DNA of 49,786 bases from Planctomycetia bacterium (GCA_030537455.1 JAUNMR010000020.1:18930-68715), one strand, 5' to 3'. Shown: positions 35,301 through 44,246, counted from the stretch's first letter. Numbers and translations are program-made. The notes: generated from the sequence alone by a model not told the origin.

Positions 35301-36377
35301 ACGTTTAACGCCGGGATCGGCTTCTAGCGTCAGAAGAATCGTTTGTCCTGCATACTTGGAGAGGTCGACGCGAGCTTCTTCCCAACTCGTACCTGCGTAT
35401 TGACGCTCGTATAGAATAGGAGCGCCTTCCAAGGGGGATTCCGCAATGGCGTTAAGTTCCTCGGGGGTGAGTTTTGTCGGGTCGTTTGTAAGAATGTGCG
35501 AAGCGTAAACACGTGTGAGAACCCCGTCGGTTGGAGGCTCCGGTGGAAAGACGTCGCGCATGGCGCTGGAAAACGTCAAAAGGATTTCACGCGCTTCGGG
35601 TAGTTGCAGGAGGAATCGAAGACCAACTGTGCCGACGCCACCGGAAAAAGGCGGGTGGATCGACCACGACTGCCGTTCGATTTCCCCACGCGTGATTACA
35701 CATGTCGACACGGAAGCTCTGGAACGTGAGTCGGAACCTGTCCAGTTGCACGGTAGAAACACCGGCTCCTGGTTGTCGTAACGCCAGTAGGGCACATAGG
35801 ATTGGTTGAATTGTCCATTAAGCCGTATGTACTGATCAGGTTCAATTTTCAACAGCCTTAGGCGACTTGCATTTGTTTGACTTTGTGTGATTTGAGTGGC
35901 GAAGACCGGGCGAATTTCAATTTCTTCGTTTGCTCCGTCAACTTCATAGCGAAAAACTGCGCGTACCGGATAATGTGCGTTGACGTATGCGTTTTGAACT
36001 GCAATGCAAATTGAATCTTCAAATGTGGAGGCGGGCTGGACGTCAAAGGAACGTTGTAAGCTTTCGGGGGAAGTTAGTCCTTGTGCGTCAGACTCGGACG
36101 AGGCATACAGAAACACCGAATCAATCGACGAAAAAAACGCAGTGACATGGAGTGTTTGATTCGTTTTATTCTCAAAACTCAGAGGAATGGTATAGCGAGC
36201 GCCTTCTTCCGAGAGGACTTGGGTTTCAGGAATTTCAACTGAAACATTTCTATTAGACGCCTTGAAACTTGTGAAAGCTTGTGCAGATTGGGATAATGCA
36301 AATACGATAAGCCAAAACGCTAACAAGAACGTCTTGGTTATTACTCTATCACGCTGACGTTTGTTTCTACTTGCCAT
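32391..36377 (-). CDS. Very large exported protein, presumed glycoside hydrolase
   Basis: A 1328-residue protein with a signal peptide (hydrophobic core about residues 14-33, cleavage after SAQA). The N-terminal half is built of beta-sandwich modules. A TIM-barrel-like centre has RFVLDYWGGSYSGVLERM, LIQHVWQHYGYDVRLPDIWP, FGLHDNYIDFYPDADGF and YFTDVFSSIHIMDFYD, reminiscent of DUF5696 or distant GH101-related glycosidases. More beta modules follow at the C terminus. I cannot name the family firmly. ATG 36377 has GAGG upstream; GTG 36416 is also in frame. It is the first gene of the leftward exported-enzyme block. Confidence 0.65.
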   Translation of the reverse strand: MASRNKRQRDRVITKTFLLAFWLIVFALSQSAQAFTSFKASNRNVSVEIPETQVLSEEGARYTIPLSFENKTNQTLHVTAFFSSIDSVFLYASSESDAQGLTSPESLQRSFDVQPASTFEDSICIAVQNAYVNAHYPVRAVFRYEVDGANEEIEIRPVFATQITQSQTNASRLRLLKIEPDQYIRLNGQFNQSYVPYWRYDNQEPVFLPCNWTGSDSRSRASVSTCVITRGEIERQSWSIHPPFSGGVGTVGLRFLLQLPEAREILLTFSSAMRDVFPPEPPTDGVLTRVYASHILTNDPTKLTPEELNAIAESPLEGAPILYERQYAGTSWEEARVDLSKYAGQTILLTLEADPGVKRDTTCDNCFWGDVVIRVNPATDTIASEEERLALRQTNTSDFELFLSTPHLSIPTSGISISPQSQGFKLNDDQFAVVTLGRHGVCDGWITIGNKERRLQIAGVRIQYQHVNIGYDEPLTFCHVDAKFVKSEDLERLARRFAAAQGEELIGTSPVDYNPQEKDSDSELIVAPHPNTLRCYISQTPAGLAFRVVASHSAQINAIQFGSFSEHATSVYFGHGYCIKEPQKFEQSGDGFGCSTSHVAFDFANGLSLLEATTRPVATLQVNPEANVYTIITRPDSRLTLRPSAKGAFDCAFGYAPWFDKNPAPLTGKKAGRFVLDYWGGSYSGVLERMKRLVNYGVTDAMLIQHVWQHYGYDVRLPDIWPPRQEQGTLEELKATQKFCDQNDIPFGLHDNYIDFYPDADGFSYDQIIFDPDGQPQKAWYNPGPDAQSYRFNPTKYFPYAERNLALIKQDLMQTAYFTDVFSSIHIMDFYDQEGRFHSRAETLDSWNRYFDLVRKNFNNNAITVSESGNDALIGALDGADAILRRITSAQENFSTVIKCEDHEYVPWFDAVNHKRMILHGVGYSERYQGGLARGLRGIESDDYISSEALTGHAVMADLGMDIRGTVRKYWLLQALARSLALDEIIDFTFVDGNIHRQIIKWKSGVTVYINRGIDDWQLPGITLPCSDAPVVIPRFGFWSEKSEDDKRNSYGGVVRLNDQVVELRVDGANYYVNGRQRPANVVTPIKFEYQDVTIDKSTLSGRLICNAHQPTDKPYAPFLHLQRPPTWWADHPELTVLPLPEPSKPSDKWQGLETNLFGETFSVRIPDEILPGFYYLLVGLYDRKTGERLSLLGSGMPDKRYYLCGLEIKGRGESRQLELRPVESIHDIDLRLAPNRNPVDFGLCTTLGAFHYQELSVSHARITPLPDEPKFNVTLHASQFCNCSVEIRAIDQDEQVIEKHVVQTDANGLKLSVDASSAFAYDVVTSN

Positions 36378-36423
36378 GAGACGCCTCACGAAGCTAGGGT
36401 TTGTTGAAGTTACCACTAGCGAT

Positions 36424-36429
36424 ATTATA
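36424..36429 (-). promoter_or_regulatory. -10 element candidate for the 1328-residue protein gene
   Basis: A perfect TATAAT on the minus strand, 47 bp from the ATG, directly behind a terminator hairpin. No good -35 element was found. Confidence 0.35.
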
Positions 36430-36431
36430 AC

Positions 36432-36467
36432 AAAAAAAACGACAGTTCGCCACTAATTGAGCTGTCG
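36432..36467 (-). terminator. Second leftward terminator, insulating the hydrolase gene from ilvD
   Basis: On the minus strand, CGACAG/CTGTCG (36462-36467, 36440-36445) is followed by eight T. Confidence 0.6.
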
Positions 36468-36594
36468 ATTATGGAATCTAGTACAAGCTGGAGCAATGAT
36501 TAGAACCTAACGGTTCTTCGCGACATATTACGGAGAGAGTCGCGTCAATCTGTCTTCTCACAAGTAAGACCAGTTGGGGCGGAGTAGGGGAGGG

Positions 36595-36660
36595 AAAAAG
36601 ATAATAAAAAGCGACTTCACAGCCTGCGTAAAGATTGACGGCAGCGCTGTAAAGTCGCTT
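36595..36660 (-). terminator. Intrinsic terminator after ilvD
   Basis: A 15-bp stem with one mismatch (36646-36660 with 36609-36623) is followed on the minus strand by TTTTTATTATCTTTTT. Confidence 0.88.
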
Positions 36661-36711
36661 CGTTTAGACGTCGACTATTGAGTCGTCGACTTAGCGTAAG
36701 GGCGCGAATGA

Positions 36712-38634
36712 TTAATTCCAGTCAAGGATAGCGCCTTTGTCTGCGCTGGTCGCGAGCTTGGCGTACTTGGCGAGGTACCCGGAGGTATAGCGTGGCTTGG
36801 GCGCTTTGAATTCCTTCTGACGCTTACGCAACTCTTCTTTGGAGAGTTTAACGTTAATGCTCTCATTGGGAATGTCAATTTCGATAATATCGCCGTCGCG
36901 CAACAGACCAATCGGACCGCCTTCGGCCGCTTCGGGGCTAATGTGTCCAATACAAGCGCCGGCAGTGCCTCCGGAGAACCGACCGTCGGTAATCAAGGCA
37001 ACGGAATCGTCCAGATGAACGCCCTTGATTGCAGCGGTGGGCGCGAGCATCTCTTGCATACCAGGACCGCCTTTGGGTCCCTCGTAACGCACGACGACAA
37101 CGTCGCCTTTCTTTACTTTACCGCTGACAATACCTTTATAGGCTTCCGGCTCGGAGTCAAAAATGACAGCAGGACCGGTGTGTTGCATCATATTGGGCAA
37201 AACGCCGGCGGTCTTAACGACCGCGCCGTTCGGAGCCAGATTACCGAAGAGAATCGTCAGGCCGCCAGAAGTACGGTACGCTTTCTTGCAGGTACGAATG
37301 CAGTCTTTGGGATCGAAGGAAAGGGGCAGATCCTTTACCGACTTGTAGCGACGACGAATCGACATCGCGGCGGCGTTTCTTCGTCCGCCGGGCAAAACGG
37401 CGTAAGATTCCAGCGCTTCTTCAGTGACTTTTGTACCGCGCAGATCGTAATCGTCGATGTTTTCACCGATGGTTTTACCGGTAACGGTCGGAGCTTTGTA
37501 CGTGAAGGACGGAACCTTGCCACGACGCAGTTCGCCGAGGATCGTGTGGATACCGCCGGCGTTGTGCACGTCTTCGATATGATAATCGCAACTTGGCGAA
37601 ACCTTGCAGATGTGCGGAGTCGTAGCGCTCAGTTCATTGAAACGCTTAAGGGAGTAGGAGAGTCCAGCCTCATTGGCAATCGCCAGTAGGTGGAGAATTG
37701 TGTTAGAGCTACCGCCCATGGCCATATCGAGGATCATAGCGTTGTCAATGGACGCCTGGGTAATGATATCGCGTGGCAGAATGGGGAAATCCAGATCGAT
37801 TATTTGGTCGACAGTCGTGCGTTTACCATCGACATAGACGACTTTACGTGTGGAACTCGCTTCTTTTTTGGAGATGGCGCCGGCGGCGACTTTTTCACGA
37901 AGATCGGCGATATGAGCCATTTCAACAATGCGTCGAGCGGCGCGATGATATAACTTGCGACGATCGGAACTGGTTGCGAGGAGCGTGCCGTTTGTCGGTA
38001 AGGCGATACCGATCGCTTCGCAGAGACAGTTCATACTATTGGCGGTAAACATACCGGAGCAAGACCCACAAGTTGGGCAGCTACGTTGTTCAACGTCGAG
38101 TAACTCAGCGTCGCTAACCACGCCATTTTCCGCGCCGGCTGCCGCTGAGAAGATAGAGATCAAGTCAAGCGGTTTGTGGTCAACGGTACGCCCCGCTTCC
38201 ATAGGACCGCCACTGGCGAAGATGGTCGGAATATTACAGCGAACCGCCGCCATCAGCATACCGGGTACGATTTTATCGCAGTTAGGAATGCAGATCATAC
38301 CGTCGAATTTATGGGCGTTGACCATTGTCTCGACCGCATCGGCGATGATTTCACGACTGGCAAGAGAGTATTTCATACCGTCGTGCCCCATAGCAACGCC
38401 GTCACAAACGCCAATCGTATTGAAGATAAAAGGAACGCCGCCCGCATCGCGCACTTCCTTGGCAACGAGCTCGGCAACCGTTTCCAGATGAACGTGACCG
38501 GGAATGATATCGACTCGACTACTTACGATCGCAATAAAAGGTTTTTTGAAGTCCTTTTCGGAGACTCCGCATGCTCGAAGAAGACCTCTGTGGGGCGCTC
38601 GATTGAGTCCCTTTTTAATTAAATCAGAACGCAT
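36712..38634 (-). CDS. ilvD: Dihydroxy-acid dehydratase
   Basis: A 640-residue iron-sulfur enzyme of valine, leucine and isoleucine synthesis. Motifs are PGHVHL, CIPNCDK (C115, C119), VERS-type [20 protein letters not shown] (C186, C189, C192) and [16 protein letters not shown]. The PGHVHL form and the [16 protein letters not shown] segment resemble the long Escherichia coli type. Residues about 245-285 form an extra charged stretch of about 36 residues compared with that protein, and the protein is longer than most IlvD. GAGGA precedes the ATG. It is transcribed alone, with terminators at 36595 and 36432. Confidence 0.95.
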   Translation of the reverse strand: MRSDLIKKGLNRAPHRGLLRACGVSEKDFKKPFIAIVSSRVDIIPGHVHLETVAELVAKEVRDAGGVPFIFNTIGVCDGVAMGHDGMKYSLASREIIADAVETMVNAHKFDGMICIPNCDKIVPGMLMAAVRCNIPTIFASGGPMEAGRTVDHKPLDLISIFSAAAGAENGVVSDAELLDVEQRSCPTCGSCSGMFTANSMNCLCEAIGIALPTNGTLLATSSDRRKLYHRAARRIVEMAHIADLREKVAAGAISKKEASSTRKVVYVDGKRTTVDQIIDLDFPILPRDIITQASIDNAMILDMAMGGSSNTILHLLAIANEAGLSYSLKRFNELSATTPHICKVSPSCDYHIEDVHNAGGIHTILGELRRGKVPSFTYKAPTVTGKTIGENIDDYDLRGTKVTEEALESYAVLPGGRRNAAAMSIRRRYKSVKDLPLSFDPKDCIRTCKKAYRTSGGLTILFGNLAPNGAVVKTAGVLPNMMQHTGPAVIFDSEPEAYKGIVSGKVKKGDVVVVRYEGPKGGPGMQEMLAPTAAIKGVHLDDSVALITDGRFSGGTAGACIGHISPEAAEGGPIGLLRDGDIIEIDIPNESINVKLSKEELRKRQKEFKAPKPRYTSGYLAKYAKLATSADKGAILDWN

Positions 38635-38746
38635 GAAACATTCCTCTTATAAAAGTGCTTAGGTATATGTGCGGACGAATACGTTGCCAAACTTTGCCGT
38701 GGCTTTAGCCGACGAGCAGAAGCGCAAACTTCGTCCTTTCTTGATA

Positions 38747-38774
38747 ATTATAAACGAACAACCCTACCCGTCGA
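38747..38774 (-). promoter_or_regulatory. Promoter candidate for ilvD
   Basis: On the minus strand TCGACG, a 16-bp spacer and TATAAT lie about 113 bp before the ilvD ATG. No leader peptide or attenuator was seen. Confidence 0.35.
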
Positions 38775-40033
38775 CGCCATTATTTCCACGGAAAAGAAAA
38801 AAACGCTATGTTAGAAATGACTAATTTTATAATCTTGCTTTACTGTTGATACTTAGGGCGACTCGGGCATTGACGGAGATTCCCAATCGCTGTGCTCCAC
38901 CCTTTGGCATTTGTCCATTGACCCAAGTTGCATGGCTCCCAGTTTGTTTTATACGCCTAATGAAAAGTCTATATTTAGACAATTCCAGAGTTTGAAGAAA
39001 GATGGAAACAGGACTTTAGTTCGTGAATGACTTACAAATCAACCATTTAAAAAGTGGTTATGGTTTATATATACTAGTTTGTTATGAAAAGATATTGTTC
39101 TAATCAACGATTTTACATATATTTAACTAATAGCATATGTTTAAGGACGGGAGAATGAGGTCTGCTGATACATGAATCTGAATAAATCAACTGCCAAGAC
39201 GCTTCTTACAAATCGTGCAAAACCACAGTTTGCGAATTCCGATGAAATGCAAATCTCATATAAAATAATCAAGCAGAGTTAACTGTTGAAAATTGATTGT
39301 CTATAAATGATTACACCCTTAAGCGATGGCGTGTTAAAAATACAACTGACGCATATTCGCGAGAAACGTTGTAAGACAATATCCTTGTCGAGCCTCTAGG
39401 CTGAATAGACTTCTTTGCTAAATTACTGGGGTCTACAATAATCTAGGTTTTTAAACTTACGACTTCTATTGGTCTTCAGGCGACTTTAGTTCTTCTCAAT
39501 GGGACGATTTCCATGCGTAAGAGAATCAACTGTGTGAGCGACGCTCGTAGCGTGATAACAACGTCTTCTCATGGACGGGATTATCATTGAACGCTTCAGT
39601 TCTGAAATACGGAGACTTTTTAAACAAGAGGGGCAAAAAACGGACAACGTAAGGAGACAATGTAGAGAATGAAGGAGCGAGGAATCTGACGTGACTTTTC
39701 TTGTTCGTAAGGAAACTGAAGACTCCAACTTGTCACGGATATAAGAGCTTTCCATAGACGGATAACTGAAGAATAAATTCTTCGTGGTCACAATCTCAAT
39801 CATATTTTTTCGCCCATATATCGACCGGGCTATTAACGCTTAGTATGGTGAGACTCTAGGAACAGTACGAAAGGTAAAAACATTAGACTGACTGCCGTAG
39901 TAACGTCCGCCTACACAGCTTGATGGTCTTTTGTGACGCCACACTCGTCAAGGCAACGGAGATATTTGAAGAATAGTAGGAAAGGGCGACAAACTCAAAA
40001 AAGGGGAGTTGACGTATCGACAGAAAAGTCGAG
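38775..40033. other. AT-rich intergenic stretch without a recognisable gene
   Basis: About 1.26 kb without a frame that has both a ribosome binding site and a plausible protein. The longest frame (39486-39803, minus, 105 codons) is Ser/Leu-rich and has no family resemblance. Composition is more AT-rich than nearby genes. No transposase fragment, terminal inverted repeat or tRNA could be identified. It may be decayed sequence. Confidence 0.5.
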
Positions 40034-40077
40034 AAAAAACAGACATACCCCCGTGATTTTAATCAGTGGGCATGTCT
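40034..40077 (-). terminator. Orphan intrinsic terminator
   Basis: On the minus strand a 10-bp stem with one G-U pair (40068-40077 with 40041-40050) is followed by six T. No protein gene lies upstream within 700 bp that does not already have its own terminator. Confidence 0.7.
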
Positions 40078-40363
40078 AAGATCGAAGTCGATAAAAGAAG
40101 ACCTGGCTTTGAAGCTAGGAGACGAACTAAACGCTGTCCTGAATAGGAAGCATAGGTCGACATAGTCGGCGTGAGAGGTATAAACAGGCGACACGCTGAG
40201 TCGTTTAGTATGCGCCCAGCCGCTAGAACAACCTATCTTCTACCGGACATAATAGACATTATCGGACGTTGTGCTTATCACCCTTTTGGCGTTTTACCCC
40301 GTAAATCTGAGTCTACCCGGCGCCTGACTTAGCGCGACCCTTCTGTTAGAAAGAAGCCAATCT

Positions 40364-40406
40364 GCCACTGGATTCTACTCGTTCACGAGGTCAGGAATCC
40401 AGCGGT
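40364..40406. other. Strong hairpin in the gene-free region
   Basis: CTGGATTC (40368-40375) pairs perfectly with GAATCCAG (40395-40402), extended by CC/GG after one mismatch. There is no T tract on either strand, so it is unlikely to be a terminator. Confidence 0.6.
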
Positions 40407-40606
40407 ACTTCTGTTCAACTTTGGGCGCTTTTTATCATTGAACGTCGCTGTGATTTAATTAAAAAAGGTAAGGAAGAAAACGTCAGTGATTTGTGCTTGG
40501 AAGGAGAGCTGATATTATCTTTGATATGAGAAACGCCAACTGAGACTTGGACAGTGTGACGTCAGGGCTTTTTCATCATGTAGTATTTCAGACTATGGCT
40601 GTTTGA

Positions 40607-40640
40607 CACACGACTGCCTTTCGGGCATGACGCTCGTGTG
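40607..40640. other. Second strong hairpin in the gene-free region
   Basis: CACACGA (40607-40613) pairs with TCGTGTG (40634-40640), enclosing an inner TGCC/GGCA stem with a short loop. It has the shape of a folded RNA element. Confidence 0.6.
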
Positions 40641-40683
40641 GGTACATCTCGCTCACAGGTAAGAACGAGTTCCATTCAGCTCC

Positions 40684-40733
40684 TAAAAAACAAAACGACG
40701 TCGAATGAGCGATTTGAGTTCATTCGACGTCGT
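40684..40733 (-). terminator. Intrinsic terminator after the M60 peptidase gene
   Basis: A perfect 14-bp stem (40695-40708 with 40720-40733) is followed on the minus strand by TTTTGTTTTTT. Confidence 0.92.
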
Positions 40734-40796
40734 CCTTAAAGAAGATCTCCACGCGAACCTTATTTGTATAAGACGTATGCTACTCGCAGGGATGGT

Positions 40797-43115
40797 TTAT
40801 AGTTCATTAAATTCCTCTGGCGTCCACACTGGAAGCTGCTCGACCTGACGTTCGGCGTCTTCGCTTACGTGCACGCCCCATTTGTTAAAGAAAGGCGCCA
40901 AATTAACGCCAGTGTTCTTAGAGAGTCGAATCATCCATTGATCGCGCTTCTCTTGGTCGTTTTTCGGAAGTTGGTCTGCTGGGAGCTTTTTGTACTCCGA
41001 AATCGCACGAATAAACGGTTCCCAACCAAAGGCCTCACGTAATTGAACCGTCATATTGAGCGCCAAGAACGGATCGGCTTTCCAATCTTCAAACTTGGAA
41101 CCATTGTCGAAGTAACGCTTCATGAGTTTGAGTCGCGACTCTTTTTTTAACTCATTCCGCGCCTCGCCCGCGGTTCGATTGTTAAATTTTTCCATAAGGT
41201 AGAGAGTAAAATAGTTTACTGTCACCTCGGTCGAACCGTCAAATGTCCAGGCCGACGACTGGTGATTGTGACCAAATTCATGATAAAATCCCCAATCGCC
41301 TGATTTACGTAGTCTAGCATTGTTAACGATATCCGCCTTTACGTCCATATGTGTCATGACCGGGTAGCCGCTGTGCATGTAGCCAGCGGAAATCTCACGG
41401 TCGCAGCAGATTCTTTCAGGACGTTCGCGAACGTAAGGTCCAGACGCCAGTTCCGCCTCCAAGTCTAAAATCTGATCCCAAGTTTCCATGAGCTCCTGAG
41501 GATTGTCGAGCGAACGAATAACCTCTGAAGGAACCGAGAGAATAATATTGCGTCCCTGAAGCTCCGCCCATGGCGCCGGGTTATCGCGGATAACGCGCCA
41601 AGCTTCCAGACTCGTTTCATTCTTAATAAAGTACGGAGCTTTAACACCGCCGGAGATTCGAAATTCAATGAGGCCCAATCCCAAACTACTGAGATTGTGC
41701 GGGACGACAATGTAAATCGGACCGCCAAAGGGATTAGATATCTTTGTCTGAGCGCTTGTGATATTTTTTTCTAAGGTTATCTCAGGAAAACGTGGCCATT
41801 TATTCAGTTTCCACAGCAGATCCTTATGTACGCCAATGCGAACAGCAAAGGGACGAGGAACTTTTTTAATAACATCGGAATCCACTGAAATTGTAATGGT
41901 TTCGCCCGGGGCGGCATATAGACCTGTGGAGGTCCAGTCGGGGACGCTCGGTTTTACAATAACCGGCACGTCGTTCAAACGCTCTGCATCGTCTGGAACC
42001 TTTCCTGGAAACTCATTCCCTGCGGCTTTTAATAACTCAGCGGACGCCGGAGCGATATCAAGTTGATTCTGACGTAACGATTCGGTTAGCACGACCACAG
42101 AGAGTCGTTCAAAAAGATCCGTCGAAAGAATCGGGGTCTTCTCTGTGGGAATAATACTAACAGCTCGTTGTGACACAACGGTTTCGATGTGATTACGAAC
42201 CGTTGGCGCAAGGAATGGGTAGGCTAGTTCCACAGACGTCGTAATTTGACGCAGATCCACATCGGAGAATTGACCTAAGTTTGAATCGTCCGCTTCAGCG
42301 CTTGAGAGTTGATCAAGAATCTTCAGCAAAGCGCTCGGTTGTGCAAGACCGAGATTTTTGATATTAAGCTCTTGTGTGGGTCGGTAACCGTTATCTTCGT
42401 TAGTAGCGTTCAAGAACCCCTGCGTCCACGCGAGCGGTACACCAAGTCTTGCAAAGTTCCGATTGCCCGCGTGATCGGTGGCAAGATCCTTGTCCGGGTT
42501 AAGCTGACTCCAGCCCCACCCCAGCCCACAGGTGACAAAGCCCTTTCCTTTACGTACTTGGCTAAATATCTCGTCGTATTGTTCATCCGAAAGAACGGAC
42601 GACTCCGAAATAAAGACGTCAAATTCAACGTCGGTTTTATCTGTGGAAACGGCGTTGAACCCCAGGTCGTTCAACGCTTTCGCGGCGTCAGGATCGCGCC
42701 ACACAACAACCTTAATATCGCCGGCGTCTTCTTTGGCGCTATTGGCGACCCAAAGCAGAATGTTGGTGAAAAATGTTTTCGACGAGTCGTCTTTAGTAAT
42801 GATTTGTGCACGGCAGTAGTCAGTGTGACCAAAAGCAACCACCCTACCCTGCTCGTACCAGGCACAGGCAACGACCGGTTCGTAAATATTGGCGTCATAT
42901 TCGCCAAAGAGAACAGGAAAAGCTTGGTCATTGAGCGGCATGATCGGACCGGGTACGCCGCATCGCGGCAATGCAGTAACGTCGGCACATAGCTCATTTG
43001 CCAACTCTAAGTTCGTCAGTTCGGTAAGGGAAGATTGCGCGGACGCCGACGACCACGCCGCCACTATACAGAGAACTAAGAACGTCGTTCTCAGGCAAAA
43101 GTTGAAATGTCTCAT
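40797..43115 (-). CDS. Exported M60-family (enhancin/mucinase-type) metallopeptidase
   Basis: A 772-residue protein with a signal peptide (cleaved near SASA-QS, about residue 26). The N-terminal half (about 60-250) resembles the ThuA/glutamine-amidotransferase-like region found in SslE-type proteins (VVAFGHTDYCRAQI, GFVTCGLGWGWSQL). The catalytic part carries the zinc motif H612-EFGH-616 followed by NHQSSAWTFDGSTEVTVNYF, the M60 pattern HExxHxx..E. The C-terminal region (FGWEPFIRAISEYKKLP) is also typical. Known M60 enzymes cleave heavily O-glycosylated mucins. No clear ribosome binding site precedes the ATG. Confidence 0.88.
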   Translation of the reverse strand: MRHFNFCLRTTFLVLCIVAAWSSASAQSSLTELTNLELANELCADVTALPRCGVPGPIMPLNDQAFPVLFGEYDANIYEPVVACAWYEQGRVVAFGHTDYCRAQIITKDDSSKTFFTNILLWVANSAKEDAGDIKVVVWRDPDAAKALNDLGFNAVSTDKTDVEFDVFISESSVLSDEQYDEIFSQVRKGKGFVTCGLGWGWSQLNPDKDLATDHAGNRNFARLGVPLAWTQGFLNATNEDNGYRPTQELNIKNLGLAQPSALLKILDQLSSAEADDSNLGQFSDVDLRQITTSVELAYPFLAPTVRNHIETVVSQRAVSIIPTEKTPILSTDLFERLSVVVLTESLRQNQLDIAPASAELLKAAGNEFPGKVPDDAERLNDVPVIVKPSVPDWTSTGLYAAPGETITISVDSDVIKKVPRPFAVRIGVHKDLLWKLNKWPRFPEITLEKNITSAQTKISNPFGGPIYIVVPHNLSSLGLGLIEFRISGGVKAPYFIKNETSLEAWRVIRDNPAPWAELQGRNIILSVPSEVIRSLDNPQELMETWDQILDLEAELASGPYVRERPERICCDREISAGYMHSGYPVMTHMDVKADIVNNARLRKSGDWGFYHEFGHNHQSSAWTFDGSTEVTVNYFTLYLMEKFNNRTAGEARNELKKESRLKLMKRYFDNGSKFEDWKADPFLALNMTVQLREAFGWEPFIRAISEYKKLPADQLPKNDQEKRDQWMIRLSKNTGVNLAPFFNKWGVHVSEDAERQVEQLPVWTPEEFNEL

Positions 43116-43205
43116 TGTCTAACGATCAAGTCAAAAGGGATGTAAAGGAAATAACCACGTGTGTGAGGGATTGTTTCTTCCATCTATTCGTGGCGTTAAG
43201 ATTAG

Positions 43206-43232
43206 CGTCGTTAGCTTTATTAACTAACGACG
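43206..43232 (-). terminator. Hairpin between the zinc-ribbon gene and the M60 gene
   Basis: A perfect 9-bp stem (CGTCGTTAG 43206-43214, CTAACGACG 43224-43232) with only a weak T-rich follow-up on the minus strand. It may be a partial terminator. Confidence 0.55.
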
Positions 43233-43263
43233 ACACAATTATTTGGCGACAGGAGGAAGAAGT

Positions 43264-43902
43264 CTAATCGACAAAGGTTCCAACGCTATGCGAATGAGCG
43301 TCCACGCTTAGGAGATATTCCACAACGTCCGGAGCGTCGTCGGTAAAGGCGGGAAAGTAATTTTTACGAATGTGGTTCAGTAAGAATCTCTTCTGTGAAC
43401 TCGAGAGGGTTGTCGGCTGCGTGGCTTTCTCGAGGATTGCGGCTTCTGAATGAACCAACGCGTTCAGAACATTACGCCCGGAGAGTTTCCAGAAACGAAG
43501 ACCTTTAAGACGGCGACCGTCGTCAGTTTGTTCGACATAGCCCTCAACGAGAACGAAATCGCCCATATCAGGAACTTCGTTCGCCACGCGCTTGATCTGC
43601 TCAAAACCTACGCCAACGTTGAGGAACCAGCCCTCGTTTGACTTCCAGAAAGCAATTTCCTTATCATTGCCCAAAATAACATAGAGGTTATCGGGCATGA
43701 GTCGCTTGATTTTGAGTCCCGGCTCTGCTTCCTCTTGGGTCGCCTGAACAATTTGCGTCTGTGGTTGTTGCGACGTCTGAGTGGGAGCCGGTTCAATGAG
43801 TACGGGGTTCTTGCATTTGGGACAATTTCTCACTTGACCTAGTAAGTGATCTTTAGCGTCAAGCTTACTGCCACAACTTTTACAGATAACGCGAATCGTC
43901 AT
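43264..43902 (-). CDS. Zinc-ribbon protein of unknown function
   Basis: A 212-residue protein with GAGGAG before the ATG. Residues 1-35 form a zinc ribbon (C7-KS-C10 and C27-PK-C30). A Gln/Pro/Thr-rich linker (about 37-62) leads to a beta-rich domain (GDFVLVEGYVEQTDDGRRLK) and a helical C terminus. This layout, a small zinc ribbon on a flexible linker, is frequent in planctomycete proteins of unknown role. It is cytosolic by prediction and precedes the M60 gene on the same strand. Confidence 0.75.
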   Translation of the reverse strand: MTIRVICKSCGSKLDAKDHLLGQVRNCPKCKNPVLIEPAPTQTSQQPQTQIVQATQEEAEPGLKIKRLMPDNLYVILGNDKEIAFWKSNEGWFLNVGVGFEQIKRVANEVPDMGDFVLVEGYVEQTDDGRRLKGLRFWKLSGRNVLNALVHSEAAILEKATQPTTLSSSQKRFLLNHIRKNYFPAFTDDAPDVVEYLLSVDAHSHSVGTFVD

Positions 43903-43985
43903 GAGCTCCTCTTGTTCTCTCTGTAATTTGTCGTCTTACGGTAGACGTAATTTCTCACGACGTGGAGCGCCGTGTTCTTCTATAA

Positions 43986-44014
43986 ATTTTACCCAGTCTT
44001 TGTAACGATTTCAA
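43986..44014 (-). promoter_or_regulatory. Sigma-70-type promoter of the zinc-ribbon gene
   Basis: On the minus strand TTGAAA, exactly 17 bp and TAAAAT lie about 84 bp before the ATG. Confidence 0.6.
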
Positions 44015-44246
44015 GTTCTTTTTTTGTTCTTCTCGTTATATTGCCGAGAATTGAAGCCTCCGCCATACAGATCGCTGTTTGGATTATATTCGTCAGAAAT
44101 ACTCGTTGGTAAACTGTTATAACACAAATAGATAGATATTTCACACGAGTGGCGCCCCACTCTAATAAGACGCTGAACGGCAGGCGTCTGGGGCTTTGTA
44201 CTTGGGCGTGGATGTTTTATCTCTTTTATTTCGATTTTGAGTCTAG

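Larger units (their letters stand above)
40034..40680 (-). ncRNA. Possible structured RNA ending in an orphan terminator
   Basis: On the minus strand this stretch starts just after the M60 gene's terminator and ends with its own terminator (40034-40077), yet no reading frame lies between. It contains two further strong hairpins (40607-40640 and 40364-40406). I looked for RNase P, tmRNA, SRP RNA and tRNA signatures and found none. A weak promoter-like pair, TTGGCG with 16 bp to TAATAT, occurs at about 40511-40538. The boundaries are guesses. Confidence 0.35.

Noticed and set aside
36943..37689. A 248-codon plus-strand frame opposite ilvD
   Set aside because: ilvD is certain, and the opposite frame has no start signal or protein similarity.
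39486..39803. A 105-codon minus-strand frame in the gene-free region
   Set aside because: It has no ribosome binding site, unusual Ser/Leu/Cys composition and no motif.
40105..40130. A word resembling a cobalamin riboswitch B12 box (GAAGCTAGGAGAC) on the plus strand
   Set aside because: The other conserved parts are absent and no plus-strand gene lies downstream.
40381..40406. A short AGGTCAGG similarity to the SRP RNA apical loop
   Set aside because: The essential GGAAGGAAGCAGC part is missing, and the segment is explained by a simple hairpin.
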